Part shown: in pieces, positions 45,060-56,971 of the stretch
Layout of the letters: every line of letters starts with the position of its first letter
How positions within the stretch are numbered: position 1 is the stretch's first letter
NCBI RefSeq assembly: GCF_030758345.1
Contig: NZ_JAVAMO010000005.1
Location: 248,001-312,000 of the forward strand
DNA length: 64,000 nucleotides
Direction: 5' to 3'
Origin: Ruegeria discodermiae
Lineage (GTDB): Bacteria; Pseudomonadota; Alphaproteobacteria; Rhodobacterales; Rhodobacteraceae
Position numbers and translations under genes: made by a program
The notes under the pieces: generated by a model
Databases searched by the model: none
What the model was told of the DNA's origin: nothing
Seen by the model: only the letters and a program-made list of their open reading frames with translations

Positions 45060-46043
45060 ATGAGCTTTTTAAAGAGAATCGGCGTCACGATGAGCCTGGC
45101 CGCCCTGGCCTCGATCGGCGGCGCGGCGGTGGCTGCGGATTACCCCAGCAAGCCCGTAACACTGGTTGTGCCATATGGTCCGGGCGGCGCAGCTGATCTG
45201 GCCGCACGCACGCTGAGTACAGAAGCCCCTGAATATCTGGGTGAAAACATTCTAGTTGTGAACAAGACCGGAGCGGGCGGTGTCGTTGGCTCGACTCAGG
45301 TCGCAAAATCACGCAATGATGGACACACTCTGCTAATGGCGCGCGTGGGATCACAGGCGACTGTTCCCGCAATCAACCGCACCATTCCTTATAAGTGGGA
45401 CGATTTCACCTTTCTGGGCCTGATCGAGAAAAACCCGTTTGTTCTGGGCGTCAGCGCGGATTCACCATACCAGACCTTTGATGAGTTGAAGGAAGCCATC
45501 ACGAACGGAGAACGGCTGTCCTATGCCTCGGCCGGTGTTGGCACATTGCTGCACATGGCAATGCTGATCATGCTGGATGACATCGGGGTCGATTCCGAAG
45601 CGCTGATCCACGTTCCTTTCAAGGGCGGCGGCAAGGCCACGGCTGCGGTTGTCGGCGGCCATGCAGACCTGATTTTCCACAACTTGTCGGGCTTGTCCGG
45701 TGCGATCGAAAGCGGTCAGATTCGCCCCCTCCTGACCACCACGCCCGAACGCTTTGCGACCATTCCGGACACGCCAACCGCGCAGGAAATGGGCCACCCG
45801 AATCTGGAGAACGTGATCGGCTGGACCGGTGTCTGGGGTCCCAAGGACCTGCCCGAAGATGTCGTGGCCAAGTGGGTTGAGGTTCTAGGCGCCATCGCCG
45901 CAGACGAAAGCTGGCTGGAAGCCACCCAAAAGCTGGGCTCTGTTCCTGCAATCCTGTCGCCAGACGACACCAAGGCGTTTGTCGAAGGTCAGGTCAACAC
46001 CTTCAGCACCGTTGCCGAAAAACTGAATATGGTGATCGAATAA
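45060..46043 (+). CDS. tctC: Tripartite tricarboxylate transporter substrate-binding protein (TctC)
   Basis: A 327-residue periplasmic binding protein of the Bug/TctC family. The signal peptide ends at AVAADYPSKPV, and VPYGPGGAADLAARTLS plus NKTGAGGVVGSTQVAKS are the family's ligand-binding loops. TctC proteins usually bind carboxylates; in some cases aromatic acids or other small molecules. ATG 45060 has a near-perfect AAGGGAGG. It is followed by a hairpin with T-run and then the sulfatase gene, so its transcript probably exceeds that of the enzyme. Confidence 0.93.
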   Translation: MSFLKRIGVTMSLAALASIGGAAVAADYPSKPVTLVVPYGPGGAADLAARTLSTEAPEYLGENILVVNKTGAGGVVGSTQVAKSRNDGHTLLMARVGSQATVPAINRTIPYKWDDFTFLGLIEKNPFVLGVSADSPYQTFDELKEAITNGERLSYASAGVGTLLHMAMLIMLDDIGVDSEALIHVPFKGGGKATAAVVGGHADLIFHNLSGLSGAIESGQIRPLLTTTPERFATIPDTPTAQEMGHPNLENVIGWTGVWGPKDLPEDVVAKWVEVLGAIAADESWLEATQKLGSVPAILSPDDTKAFVEGQVNTFSTVAEKLNMVIE

Positions 46044-46060
46044 GCCCCGACACCTTTATT

Positions 46061-46106
46061 GCCGGGCGACTCTTCGACCCAAATCCAAAGCCGCCCGGCC
46101 TTTTTC
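46061..46106 (+). terminator. Rho-independent terminator after tctC
   Basis: GCCGGGCG at 46061-46068 pairs with CGCCCGGC at 46092-46099 and is followed by a T5 run. The loop is long (23 bases). Its place between tctC and the sulfatase suggests partial termination or an attenuator. Confidence 0.65.
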
Positions 46107-46133
46107 AATCAACACGAAATCATAGGTTGTCGA

Positions 46134-48435
<2,302 letters not shown>

Positions 48436-48652
48436 GACCGCAGAAAATCTGTATGAGTCCAAATGCGTAGCCGCCTGCCCGGCTGAACCAATCATAAAGG
48501 TGACGGATAGGCCCCGCAGAACCCCGATGCCGCCCGATTTAGGGGGAACGGGTGAGCAATCATTACCTAGACCCGCACGTGTTTTTGCCTGATGATCGCT
48601 CGCGACCTCGCTGCCGAAGCGCGGGAAACACGCGATAATATTGGAGTTGGAC

Positions 48653-49459
48653 GTGGAAGAACTACTCACTCAGACAGACTTCGTCTGGCCGTTGATACTC
48701 AATGCGGTCAAGGCGCTTGCCGTCCTCATTGTCGGATGGATCGTCGCTGGCGCCATTGGCGGCATGGTGCGCCGCAAAGTGAATTCGACGCCTCATATCG
48801 ACCCTACGCTGGGAAATTTCTTTGCCAGCATGGTGAAATGGGCCATCCTGGCGATGGTCATCGTGGCCGTGCTCGGTATCTTCGGAATCCAGGCGACCAG
48901 TATCGTTGCGGTTCTTGGTGCCGCCTCGCTGGCCATAGGTCTGGCGCTGCAGGGCACGCTAAGTGATCTCGCCGCTGGCGTAATGATCGTAATTTTCCGG
49001 CCCTACAAGCTCGGTCAATATGTCGATATCGGCGGCACCGCAGGTACGGTGAAAGAGGTCAATCTGTTCACCACCGAGCTGGTGACGCCCGACAATGTGC
49101 AAATCATCGTGCCCAATGGGCAGGCCTGGGGATCGATCATCATCAACTATTCGGCCCATGATACACGCCGCGTCGATCTGGTCTTTGGCATCGACTATGG
49201 CGACAACGCGGACGCCGCGATGAAAATCATTCTGGACACCGCGCAGGCCGATGGCCGGGTTTTGTCCGATCCCGAGCCTTGGGTGCGGGTCACCAATCTG
49301 GGCGATAGCTCTGTCGACCTGACGGCGCGGCTCTGGTGCAACGCCGCCGATTACTGGGATTTGAAATTCATGCTGACCCAGAAGGTGAAAGAGGCATTTG
49401 ATGCGCAAGGCATCTCAATCCCCTATCCGCATGCGGTTGAGATTCAGAAAGCCGGATAA
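48653..49459 (+). CDS. mscS: Small-conductance mechanosensitive channel (MscS family)
   Basis: A 268-residue channel protein. Three N-terminal helices end in the pore helix VLGAASLAIGLALQGTLSDLAAGVMIVIFRPYKLGQYV, whose Ala/Gly packing is the MscS signature. The cytoplasmic beta domain follows (VPNGQAWGSIIINYS) and then the alpha/beta vestibule. It opens under membrane tension to release solutes on hypo-osmotic shock. I chose GTG 48653, with GGAG six bases upstream; TTG 48641 and 48647 are alternatives. A clean terminator follows. Confidence 0.94.
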   Translation: MEELLTQTDFVWPLILNAVKALAVLIVGWIVAGAIGGMVRRKVNSTPHIDPTLGNFFASMVKWAILAMVIVAVLGIFGIQATSIVAVLGAASLAIGLALQGTLSDLAAGVMIVIFRPYKLGQYVDIGGTAGTVKEVNLFTTELVTPDNVQIIVPNGQAWGSIIINYSAHDTRRVDLVFGIDYGDNADAAMKIILDTAQADGRVLSDPEPWVRVTNLGDSSVDLTARLWCNAADYWDLKFMLTQKVKEAFDAQGISIPYPHAVEIQKAG

Positions 49460-49490
49460 GCGGAGCTCACGACCCACCACTCACTTAGGA

Positions 49491-49524
49491 AAACGCCGCG
49501 CGCCGCGCGGCGTTTTTTTGTTTT
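49491..49524 (+). terminator. Rho-independent terminator after mscS
   Basis: AAACGCCGCG (49491-49500) pairs with CGCGGCGTTT (49506-49515) around a five-base loop, and a T-rich tract follows. On the other strand the stem is followed by TTTTCC, so it may also terminate the convergent ald gene. Confidence 0.9.
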
Positions 49525-49531
49525 CAAGACG

Positions 49532-50650
49532 TCAGGATTTCACCGCGACCGTGGGCGAGACCACGTCGATACCCAGCGCTTTGCCGACAGCATAATAGGT
49601 CAGCTGCCCGGCATGTACATTCAGCCCGTTCAGCAGATGCGGGTCGTCCTGACAGGCCTGTTTCCAGCCCTTATCCGCCAGCGCCAGCATGAACGGCATG
49701 GTCGCGTTGCCCAAAGCGATGGTCGAGGTCCGCGCCACCGCGCCCGGCATATTGGCGACGCAATAATGCATGATCCCGTCCACGTCATAGATCGGATCGG
49801 CATGGGTGGTCGCGCGCGAGGTTTCGAAACAGCCGCCCTGGTCGATGGCCACATCCACGATGGCCGCGCCCGGCTTCATCTCGGACAGTTGCGCCTTCGA
49901 AATCAGCTTGGGCGCCGCCGCGCCGGGGATCAGAACCGCGCCGATCACCATATCCGCCTGCCGCACCAGTTCTATAGTCGATCCAGCGGTGGAATACTGG
50001 TTCTTGAAGGTGCGCCCAAAGACGTCATCGAGGTATTTCAACCGGTTCAGCGAGCGATCCAGCACGGTCACATCCGCGCCCATTCCCGCCGCCACGCGAG
50101 CCGCGTGGGTGCCGACAACGCCACCGCCGATCACCACGACCCGCGCCGGACCAACACCGGGCACGCCGCCCATCAGCACGCCGCGCCCGCCATTGGCCTT
50201 TTGCAGCGTCCAGGCCCCCATCTGAGGCGCCAGCCGCCCGGCAACCTCGGACATGGGCGCCAGCAAGGGCAGACCCCCCGAATTGTCTGTCACGGTCTCG
50301 TATGCGATGGCGGTGCAGCCCGAGGCCAGCAGATCATGGGTCTGATCGGGATCGGGCGCCAGATGCAGATAGGTGAACAGAAGCTGCCCGTCGCGCAGCA
50401 TCTTGCGTTCGACCGCCTGTGGCTCCTTGACCTTCACGATCATGTCGGCGGTGGCAAACACCTCCTCTGCCGTATCCACGATCGCCGCGCCTGCGGCGAC
50501 GTAATCGGCATCCTCGAACCCCGAACCGGCCCCGGCCATTGTCTCAATGATCACCTCGTGACCATGTTGCACGGCCTCATGGGCGGCGTTCGGGGTCATG
50601 CCGACGCGGAATTCCTGCGGCTTGATCTCTTTCGGGCACCCGATTTTCAT
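49532..50650 (-). CDS. ald: Alanine dehydrogenase
   Basis: A 372-residue NAD-dependent enzyme interconverting alanine with pyruvate and ammonium. [20 protein letters not shown] is the family N-terminus, KVKEPQ contains the substrate-binding Lys, [26 protein letters not shown] is the NAD fold, and [19 protein letters not shown] is the hallmark near the C-terminus. The start ATG 50650 gives the usual length; the upstream extension is in the regulatory gap. It is divergent from an Lrp-type regulator, the arrangement of AldR-like control in which alanine activates its own breakdown. Confidence 0.97.
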   Translation of the reverse strand: MKIGCPKEIKPQEFRVGMTPNAAHEAVQHGHEVIIETMAGAGSGFEDADYVAAGAAIVDTAEEVFATADMIVKVKEPQAVERKMLRDGQLLFTYLHLAPDPDQTHDLLASGCTAIAYETVTDNSGGLPLLAPMSEVAGRLAPQMGAWTLQKANGGRGVLMGGVPGVGPARVVVIGGGVVGTHAARVAAGMGADVTVLDRSLNRLKYLDDVFGRTFKNQYSTAGSTIELVRQADMVIGAVLIPGAAAPKLISKAQLSEMKPGAAIVDVAIDQGGCFETSRATTHADPIYDVDGIMHYCVANMPGAVARTSTIALGNATMPFMLALADKGWKQACQDDPHLLNGLNVHAGQLTYYAVGKALGIDVVSPTVAVKS

Positions 50651-50697
50651 TGTCTCTCTCCCAATTCTGAAACTGCCTAAAATATGTGCAATATGGC

Positions 50698-50720
50698 GGA
50701 GGATTTCTGTGAAACCTTCC
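50698..50720. promoter_or_regulatory. Imperfect palindrome in ald-lrp gap
   Basis: GGAGGATTTC (50698-50707) and GAAACCTTCC (50711-50720) are inverted repeats with two mismatches around TGT. The position between ald and its regulator gene makes it a candidate Lrp-type site. Confidence 0.4.
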
Positions 50721-50788
50721 TCGCAAATTGGCCTGTGATGTGTGTATTCTTCGAACAAATCCAACAATCACGCAAAAGGCTTGCGCCA

Positions 50789-51247
50789 TTGACGCTAGAC
50801 ACAACAGATCGACGGATTCTCACTGAGTTGCAGAAGAAAGGGCGCATGTCCAATGCGGACCTGTCCGAGCGGGTGAACCTCTCGCCCTCAGCCTGTCACC
50901 GGCGCGTGCAGCGGCTGGAGGCAGAGGGGTATATCCGCGACTACGTGGCGCTTCTGGATGCGCGCAAACTCGGTGTACCAACAACCGTGTTTGTCGAGAT
51001 CACGCTTCAGGGGCAAGCCGATGAGGTGCTGGACGCGTTCGAGAAGGGGGTGTCGCGGATACCGGATGTGCTGGAATGCCACCTGATGGCGGGCACGGCG
51101 GATTACATCCTCAAGGTCGTTGCCGAAAACACAGAGGACTTCGCGCGTATCCACCGCCAGTATCTGGCGCGGCTGCCGGGGGTGGCGCAGATGCAATCCT
51201 CGTTTGCGCTGCGCACCGTGTTCAAGACAACCGCGCTTCCGGTCTGA
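50789..51247 (+). CDS. Lrp/AsnC-family regulator (AldR-like)
   Basis: A ~152-residue regulator with an N-terminal helix-turn-helix (TTDRRILTELQKKGRMSNADLSERVNLSPSACHRRVQRLEAEGYI) and a C-terminal RAM domain (VFVEITLQG...VLECHLMAGTADYILKVVAENTEDFARIH) that binds amino acids. TTG 50789 gives the normal family length and N-terminus; ATG 50738 would add 17 residues of poor similarity. Being divergent from ald, it most likely activates or represses it in response to alanine. Confidence 0.85.
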   Translation: MTLDTTDRRILTELQKKGRMSNADLSERVNLSPSACHRRVQRLEAEGYIRDYVALLDARKLGVPTTVFVEITLQGQADEVLDAFEKGVSRIPDVLECHLMAGTADYILKVVAENTEDFARIHRQYLARLPGVAQMQSSFALRTVFKTTALPV

Positions 51248-51372
51248 ACATATGGCGCCTGCGCGATTGGCGACATCGGGAAAGCTTGATCTTGAAATGC
51301 AGGGGTTCGGAGAGCAATCTTTCAGTCAGCCAGAACCGACAACGTCCGGAAAACGAATGAGCTGGAAAAACC

Positions 51373-51804
51373 ATGACCGATGAAGAAGAACTTCGTGCAG
51401 CATCTGAGGCATTCTACGGGGCGTTAAACAGCGTATTTAACAAAGACGCAGAACCCATGCGCGACGTCTGGCTTCACAGCCCGGAGGTCACGGCGATGAG
51501 GCCCAACGGCGGCAGGGAAGTTGGCTGGGAACAGCTATGGGATGCCTGGAAACATGTGGCGGAGGTGTTTGCGGGCGGTCATGTTGAGTTGACCGAGCAA
51601 TACATCGTGACCGTCGGCGATCTCGCTTACGAGATTGGTCTGGAACTTGGCAGGTTTTCACCAGCCGGGGACGAGGTCGAGGTCGCGCATCGGGCAACAA
51701 ACATTTACCGCCGAACAGAAGATGGCTGGAAGATCGTTCACCACCACACCGATAAATCAGATGGTGCGATCGCAGCCTTTCACCGTCTTGAGGGGAGCGA
51801 TTGA
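51373..51804 (+). CDS. SnoaL-like / nuclear-transport-factor-2 fold protein
   Basis: A 143-residue protein of the SnoaL/DUF4440-like ketosteroid-isomerase fold: an N-terminal helix (LRAASEAFYGALNSVFNKD), then strands with VWLHSPEVTAMRPNGG and the C-terminal THRATNIYRR-like strand ending in WKIVHHHTD. Such proteins may act as isomerases or ligand-binding proteins; no activity can be assigned. No partner gene is adjacent. Confidence 0.75.
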   Translation: MTDEEELRAASEAFYGALNSVFNKDAEPMRDVWLHSPEVTAMRPNGGREVGWEQLWDAWKHVAEVFAGGHVELTEQYIVTVGDLAYEIGLELGRFSPAGDEVEVAHRATNIYRRTEDGWKIVHHHTDKSDGAIAAFHRLEGSD

Positions 51805-52047
51805 GAAATTGCGCGCCGCGCGGAGCAAATTGATAGCACCTCTGCTCAGCAGGAGCTGGCAGCGCAAGACTGCGCATTTGTCCGCAGAATATCGTTTCGG
51901 AAAGCTGAGATATGTCCATTCGGAGGGAATGGCGGCTGCTCAGGCTGACACGCCAGCATCTAAACACAGCGCTGAGTAACGGGTGTCGTTCGCGAGCAAG
52001 TTGGGCTGAGCGAAAGATGTGCGCAATTCCAGCGCCGCAACCGTTGT

Positions 52048-52830
52048 CTACCGGGAGGCCAACCTGATCGCAGACCATAATGGGTCGACCAACCGGTTCC
52101 CAAGAAATTCGCTCGGACTGACACCGAGGGTTTGCCGGAACATGTAGCTGAACGCACTTGGAGACTCGTATCCCATATCGAGCGCAACTGATGTCACGCT
52201 CTGACCGGAGGCGAGGAGCGAGACCGCGTGCAGTATCCGCGCGTGCCGCAACCATCTGGACGGAGGCATGCCTGTATCAGCAACGAACAGGCGCTCAATC
52301 GTTTTTCGGCTGGCAGGCACCTCTGACAGCCAAGCCTCCACCGAGCGCACACTGCCGGGGTCATCCAGCGCGGCTTGAGCGACCCCGCGAATGCGCACAT
52401 CTTTCGGCAGGACCAGAGACAGTGGCACATCTTGCGCCGAAAGTAGCTCATATCGAAGCAGGGTTTGCAGCGCTTGGTTATGCTTTGTACCGCGTGCATT
52501 TGTGCCCTCTGGCATCGCAGCGACAAACAATGCGCCAAGGAGCGGCGTCATCACGACGACCCGGACATCACCGCCAAGCCGATCCGCCTCTTCACGGTTC
52601 ACGTCCACATAAAGCATGACATTGTTGGACCCGTAGCGCATCCAGTGCTCGGTATCCGGGGGAATCCAGATCGCCATGGCCGGGCTGAGAAGCAGGACGC
52701 GGTCGGGGGTCCCCACATACATCGAGCCAGACGCCGCTGAGATGAGCTGGCCAAAATCGTGGGCGTGCCAGTCATAGCTTTCTCCTGGCTCCGGCTTGAT
52801 CGTCTCCCCGAAGTATAGGGGGCGATCCAT
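52048..52830 (-). CDS. AraC-family transcriptional regulator
   Basis: A ~260-residue regulator with an N-terminal cupin (residues ~15-95: SYDWHAHDFGQLISAASGSMYV...WIPPDTEHWM) and a C-terminal double helix-turn-helix (ASRKTIERLFVADTG...SVTSVALDMGYESPSAFSYMFRQTLGVSPSEF). ATG 52830 was preferred over TTG 52854. It is divergent from the MFS exporter gene, so control of that exporter is the simplest role. The cupin ligand is unknown. Confidence 0.88.
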   Translation of the reverse strand: MDRPLYFGETIKPEPGESYDWHAHDFGQLISAASGSMYVGTPDRVLLLSPAMAIWIPPDTEHWMRYGSNNVMLYVDVNREEADRLGGDVRVVVMTPLLGALFVAAMPEGTNARGTKHNQALQTLLRYELLSAQDVPLSLVLPKDVRIRGVAQAALDDPGSVRSVEAWLSEVPASRKTIERLFVADTGMPPSRWLRHARILHAVSLLASGQSVTSVALDMGYESPSAFSYMFRQTLGVSPSEFLGNRLVDPLWSAIRLASR

Positions 52831-52974
52831 GTCGTCTGGTCCCGTGCCCTGCAAATGACGAATCCTCGATGATTATCGCCTGTCTTTCGACAGACAGACA
52901 TACCACCGTCGAATAGATTTCACCAATCAATCGGACGATGGGTCCGGCTGCCTGCATCGGACGGCACAACCAAT

Positions 52975-54279
52975 ATGAAAAGTCCTGCGTTCTTGATCTG
53001 GTTCGCCCTGGGCCATCTGGCGAATGATTGGCCGGTTGCCGCCCTGTGGCTGATCGTGCCCGCAGCCGGTCTTGCCATGAACCTGTCGCCCGCGGAGGTT
53101 GGCTTGCTCTTCACTCTGTTCAGCAGCGGAGCTGCGCTGGCCTATATTCCGGCAGGGTTCCTTGCGGATCATGTTTCGAACCGGGGCCGATTGCTGGTGG
53201 CAACGTTCTTCTGGGTTGCTCTCGGTTACGCGCTTGCGGCACTGGCCCCGGGGTTTTGGAGCCTTGCAATTCTTCTGACGATCGCCGGAACGGGAAACGC
53301 CGCCTGGCATCCGATCGCGACCGGAGTCTTAATCCGTGACAACAAAAGCGGCCGAGCGCGGGCCCTCGGGATTCATGCGATAGGTGGCTCGTTCGCTGAA
53401 GTTCTGGCCCCCTTGTCGGTTGGATTGCTTCTGTCTTTCCTTGACTGGCGCAGCGTGCTGGCCATTTCGGTTCTGCCTTCGGTCTTGATGGGAATGTGTT
53501 TCCTGTGGGTTGCCCGGTTTGTCCCTCTTATGGAAAACAAACCAGTAGATCGGCACGAATTCTGGGCGTTGATGCGCGCATGGAGTGGCCGCAGGGGATT
53601 GTGGATCGTCGCAATGATTTCGCTCTACAACATGTCTCTGATCGCATTGCTCAGCATGATCCCACTCTATCTGGCGGCGGTTCACGACCTCGCCCCTGCC
53701 ATCATCGGGACCATTTTTGCCACCCTACTCATCATGGGCGCGCTGGCTCAGCCTTGGGTTGGATGGATATCCGACACGTTTGGTCGCAGACCGGTTCTTG
53801 CAACCGGAAATGGGCTTGCCGCCTTGGCAATCGCGACGCTGATGTTCGAGCTGCCATTCTGGTTCATGATTGCCATGATGGCGCTTGGGGTCGCGGCGCT
53901 GGATGCGATCCGCGCGGCGATGCTTGCAACTGCTGTCGATCATACGGATCGCAGTGAAAGCACCATATTGGGCCTCGCTTTCGCCCTTCTGGATGGCGTC
54001 GGCGCGTTTGGAGCGGTTCTGGCCGGGATGGCGGCAGGCATCTCGTGGGACGTCATGTTCGGCTTGGCCGCTGCGCTTGCTTGTGGAGCCTTAGTTCTAA
54101 GTGTTGGCGCCACCTTTAGATCACCGGAGGGCGGTGACGCGTCTACTGTCGTAGGGCTCACATCGCGGCAACAGCGGTTTCGCCAGAGAAAGGACCAGAA
54201 GAACAGTGTTTCTTGCGCGCCCCGGACGCAGGGGCATGACGATAGAAAAGCGACGGCTGAAACTACGAGACGTTTCTGA
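52975..54279 (+). CDS. MFS transporter (fosmidomycin-resistance-like)
   Basis: A 434-residue membrane protein with about twelve helices. GFLADHVSNRGRLL and GWISDTFGRRPVLATGNGLA are the MFS loop motifs between helices 2-3 and 8-9. It resembles the Fsr/MFS drug exporters; the substrate is unknown. The C-terminal ~45 residues are hydrophilic and basic with no family similarity, perhaps from loss of the original stop. It is divergent from the AraC gene, with 144 bases between. Confidence 0.85.
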   Translation: MKSPAFLIWFALGHLANDWPVAALWLIVPAAGLAMNLSPAEVGLLFTLFSSGAALAYIPAGFLADHVSNRGRLLVATFFWVALGYALAALAPGFWSLAILLTIAGTGNAAWHPIATGVLIRDNKSGRARALGIHAIGGSFAEVLAPLSVGLLLSFLDWRSVLAISVLPSVLMGMCFLWVARFVPLMENKPVDRHEFWALMRAWSGRRGLWIVAMISLYNMSLIALLSMIPLYLAAVHDLAPAIIGTIFATLLIMGALAQPWVGWISDTFGRRPVLATGNGLAALAIATLMFELPFWFMIAMMALGVAALDAIRAAMLATAVDHTDRSESTILGLAFALLDGVGAFGAVLAGMAAGISWDVMFGLAAALACGALVLSVGATFRSPEGGDASTVVGLTSRQQRFRQRKDQKNSVSCAPRTQGHDDRKATAETTRRF

Positions 54280-54369
54280 CTGCTCTAGGCGGACGGCAAT
54301 GAACCGTCGGCCAAAGATATGAACAGTCTCGCTTTGAAGCTAATAACACTCAGGAAAGGGACCCTTAGA

Positions 54370-54786
54370 ATGATTGCCTACATCACGGTCGGCGTAGACG
54401 ATATCGATCGCGCGGAACGCTTTTACTCCGCCTTCCTACCGGCACTTGGCTACAGGCTGGAAGTAATTCATGGCGAACTGAGCTACGCGCTGCCTGAAAA
54501 GCCAGGTCACGCGCCGAGTCTGCCGGAGTTCTATGTCAAACGCCCCTTTGATGGAGGTCCGGCCTCGGCCGGGAACGGGACGATGGTTGCATTCCAAGCG
54601 CGCAATCAACAGCAGGTTCGCGATCTTCACGCCGCCGCGCTTGCGGCAGGCGGTTCAGATGAGGGCCAACCCGGATTTCGTGACCTATATGGACCGAATT
54701 TCTTCGTAGCCTACCTGCGCGACCCTCAAGGCAATAAGATCGCCCTATATTTCAGCAACCGGAACGAGCCCGGCCGGGACGTCTAG
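54370..54786 (+). CDS. VOC/glyoxalase-family protein
   Basis: A 138-residue protein of the vicinal-oxygen-chelate fold: two beta-alpha-beta-beta-beta units starting MIAYITVGVDDIDRAERFYSAFLPALGY and ending YLRDPQGNKIALYF. It may be a small dioxygenase, a glyoxalase-like isomerase or an antibiotic-binding protein. ATG 54370 has AAAGGGACCC in front; the longer frame from 54319 is unsupported. It follows the MFS gene by 90 bases on the same strand. Confidence 0.82.
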   Translation: MIAYITVGVDDIDRAERFYSAFLPALGYRLEVIHGELSYALPEKPGHAPSLPEFYVKRPFDGGPASAGNGTMVAFQARNQQQVRDLHAAALAAGGSDEGQPGFRDLYGPNFFVAYLRDPQGNKIALYFSNRNEPGRDV

Positions 54787-54860
54787 TTTGCGGCAGCTCA
54801 CAGTAAAAGGAGATTGGCGCGGCTCTATACAGGCCTGACACTTTATGCCCTCGACATAGT

Positions 54861-55766
54861 CTAGCCGTGGCTTTCGGCGGTAACGGCGCTGCGTAGCTGA
54901 ATTCCGTCGCGACCCGGCGGTGCCCCAAACATCCGACGGTATTCGCGGCTGAATTGCGAAGGGCTTTCATAGCCAATCGCGAAACCAACCTGGGCCACAT
55001 CGACCCCTTCCGACAAGAGCATCCGCCGGGCTTCCTGAAGACGCAGGCTTTTCTGGAATTGAACCGGCGTCATCGCCGTTGCGGCCTTGAATTGCCGGTG
55101 AAACGTTGCCGGGCTCATCCCGGCAAGCGTTGCCAAATGGGGCACGCTCAGCGCTTCAGCGAAGTTTTCTCGCACCCAGGCGATCGATTTGCCAATGCGG
55201 GCAACGCGGCTGTCGGTCAAGCCGACCTGGCACAGCAGGCCGGCCTGTGGACCATTCAGCAGCTGCCATGTGATTTCCCGCTGTATCATCGGTGCGAGAA
55301 CGGGGATGTCACCGGGGCGCTTTGCCAAACCCAATAGCCGTTCGAGCGGATCGATCAGGTCGCTGGACAGAGGATGCACAGCGAGCGCCTCAGATGTGAC
55401 TTCGGCGCACATTCCTGTGGTTGGGTGGTCAAGCAGCAGCTCGGCCACAACTGCAGGATCGATATTGACGATCATAGCTGCGTAGGGATGGGTTTTCGAG
55501 GCAGTGATGATTTCTGCGCGCACCGGCACATCCAATGAGGCAATCAGGCATTTCCCTGCATCGTAGCGATAGGTCCTGTGCCCGACCCGGCTGACCTTGG
55601 CCCCTTGGAGAACGACGCAAAGCGAGGGTTGATAAACGCCGTGCAAAGGGCCTGTTGGTTCTTCGGATGCGGCAAGGAAAACACCGGGCAGAGGGGTCTC
55701 GCGCCCATGAGCTTGCCAGAGGTCCAAAGCCCGTTCCGTCAATGTTTCTAAATGCGGTTCAGCCAT
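54861..55766 (-). CDS. AraC-family regulator with AraC_N domain (YqhC-like)
   Basis: A 301-residue regulator. The N-terminal half carries the AraC_N cupin with YQPSLCVVLQGAKVSRVGHRTYRYDAGKCLIAS; the C-terminal helix-turn-helix pair includes VPHLATLAGMSPATFHRQFKAATAMTPVQFQKSLRLQEARRML and GYESPSQFSREYRRMFG. In E. coli the related YqhC activates reductases for aldehydes. Here it is divergent from an aldo/keto reductase gene across ~170 bases, matching that pairing. An aldehyde or electrophile is the likely signal. Confidence 0.88.
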   Translation of the reverse strand: MAEPHLETLTERALDLWQAHGRETPLPGVFLAASEEPTGPLHGVYQPSLCVVLQGAKVSRVGHRTYRYDAGKCLIASLDVPVRAEIITASKTHPYAAMIVNIDPAVVAELLLDHPTTGMCAEVTSEALAVHPLSSDLIDPLERLLGLAKRPGDIPVLAPMIQREITWQLLNGPQAGLLCQVGLTDSRVARIGKSIAWVRENFAEALSVPHLATLAGMSPATFHRQFKAATAMTPVQFQKSLRLQEARRMLLSEGVDVAQVGFAIGYESPSQFSREYRRMFGAPPGRDGIQLRSAVTAESHG

Positions 55767-55936
55767 ATTGCCACTCTACCCTTTCACCCGCGAGTGACCA
55801 GACCAATCCGGTCGGTTTGAGAGGATCGTGCAAGGTTTCGCGAGGATCGGCGTGGCATGGGCTGGCCATCAGATCGCATATCTCTAGCGAGCCCGGGCCG
55901 CATCGGCCGGGGCACTTTCAATGAAGGAAAGAAATC

Positions 55937-56971
55937 ATGCGTTACAATCGCCTCGGTCACAGTGGTCTCTTTGTCTCGGAACTTTGCCTCGGCACCATGA
56001 CGTTCGGCGGATCGGACGATATGTGGGGTCAGATCGGCAAGCTCCAGCAGGACGAAGCGGACGGCCTGCTGAAAACCGCTTTGGATGCGGGCATTAACTT
56101 CATCGATACCGCCAATATCTACGCGACAGGTAAAAGCGAAGAGATCCTGGGCCAATCTCTCAAGAATGTCGGTGTCGCTCGGGAAGACGTTGTGATTACC
56201 ACTAAGGTCCACGGCCCCATGGGCGAAGGACCAAATGCGCGCGGCTCTTCGCGCGGGCACATCCTGGATCAGGCAAAGGCGAGCCTGAAACGGTTGCAGC
56301 TTGATCACATCGACCTCTATCAGATTCACGGCTTCGACCCGGCCACGCCAATGGCCGAGACGCTTGAGGCCTTGGATATGCTGGTTCGGCAGGGTCATGT
56401 CCGCTATCTCGGCCTCTCGAATTGGGCGGCCTGGCAGGTCGTCAAGGCAGTCGGGATCACCGAGGCACGGCGTCTTGCGCCGATTGTTTCACTGCAAGCC
56501 TATTATAGCGTTGCAGGGCGCGACCTGGAGCGTGAGTTGGCCCCGATGCTGCAGGCAGAGCAGATCGGCCTGATGGTCTGGAGCCCGCTGGCAGGTGGCT
56601 TCCTTTCCGGCAAGTTTGATCGCGACGGAAAAACCGCAGAGGGCCGCCGCGTGAATTTCGACTTCCCGCCAATCGATAAGGACCGGGCATATGATGCGAT
56701 CGACGTGATGCGGACGATCGCGCAAGACAAGGGGTGCACCATCCCGCAGGTCGCACTGGCCTGGCTGCTGCATCAGAAGGTCGTCACCAGTGTCATACTG
56801 GGGGCAAAACGCCCGGAGCAGCTTGCCGACAACATTGGCGCCGTCGAGGTCACCCTTTCATCGGAAGACCTGGCTGCACTCGATGCGGTGACGCAGCTGC
56901 CAGCAGAATATCCAGGCTGGATGATTGAGCGACAAGGCGAATACCGGGCTCATATGGCTCAGTCAAAGTGA
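55937..56971 (+). CDS. Aldo/keto reductase
   Basis: A 344-residue NADPH-dependent reductase with an (alpha/beta)8 barrel. MRYNRLGHSGLFVSELCLGTMTFGG opens the family; catalytic Asp and Tyr are in FIDTANIYATGKSEEILG, Lys in VITTKVHGP and His in LYQIHGFDP. The C-terminal SVILGAKRPEQLADNIGAVEVTLS binds NADPH. It is likely induced by the divergent YqhC-like regulator for aldehyde detoxification. ATG 55937 follows GAAGGAAAG. Confidence 0.92.
   Translation: MRYNRLGHSGLFVSELCLGTMTFGGSDDMWGQIGKLQQDEADGLLKTALDAGINFIDTANIYATGKSEEILGQSLKNVGVAREDVVITTKVHGPMGEGPNARGSSRGHILDQAKASLKRLQLDHIDLYQIHGFDPATPMAETLEALDMLVRQGHVRYLGLSNWAAWQVVKAVGITEARRLAPIVSLQAYYSVAGRDLERELAPMLQAEQIGLMVWSPLAGGFLSGKFDRDGKTAEGRRVNFDFPPIDKDRAYDAIDVMRTIAQDKGCTIPQVALAWLLHQKVVTSVILGAKRPEQLADNIGAVEVTLSSEDLAALDAVTQLPAEYPGWMIERQGEYRAHMAQSK

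Noticed and set aside
51488-52255. 255-codon minus-strand frame across the gap between the SnoaL-like and AraC genes
   Set aside because: Overlaps two better genes on both ends, Arg/Ser-rich without motifs.
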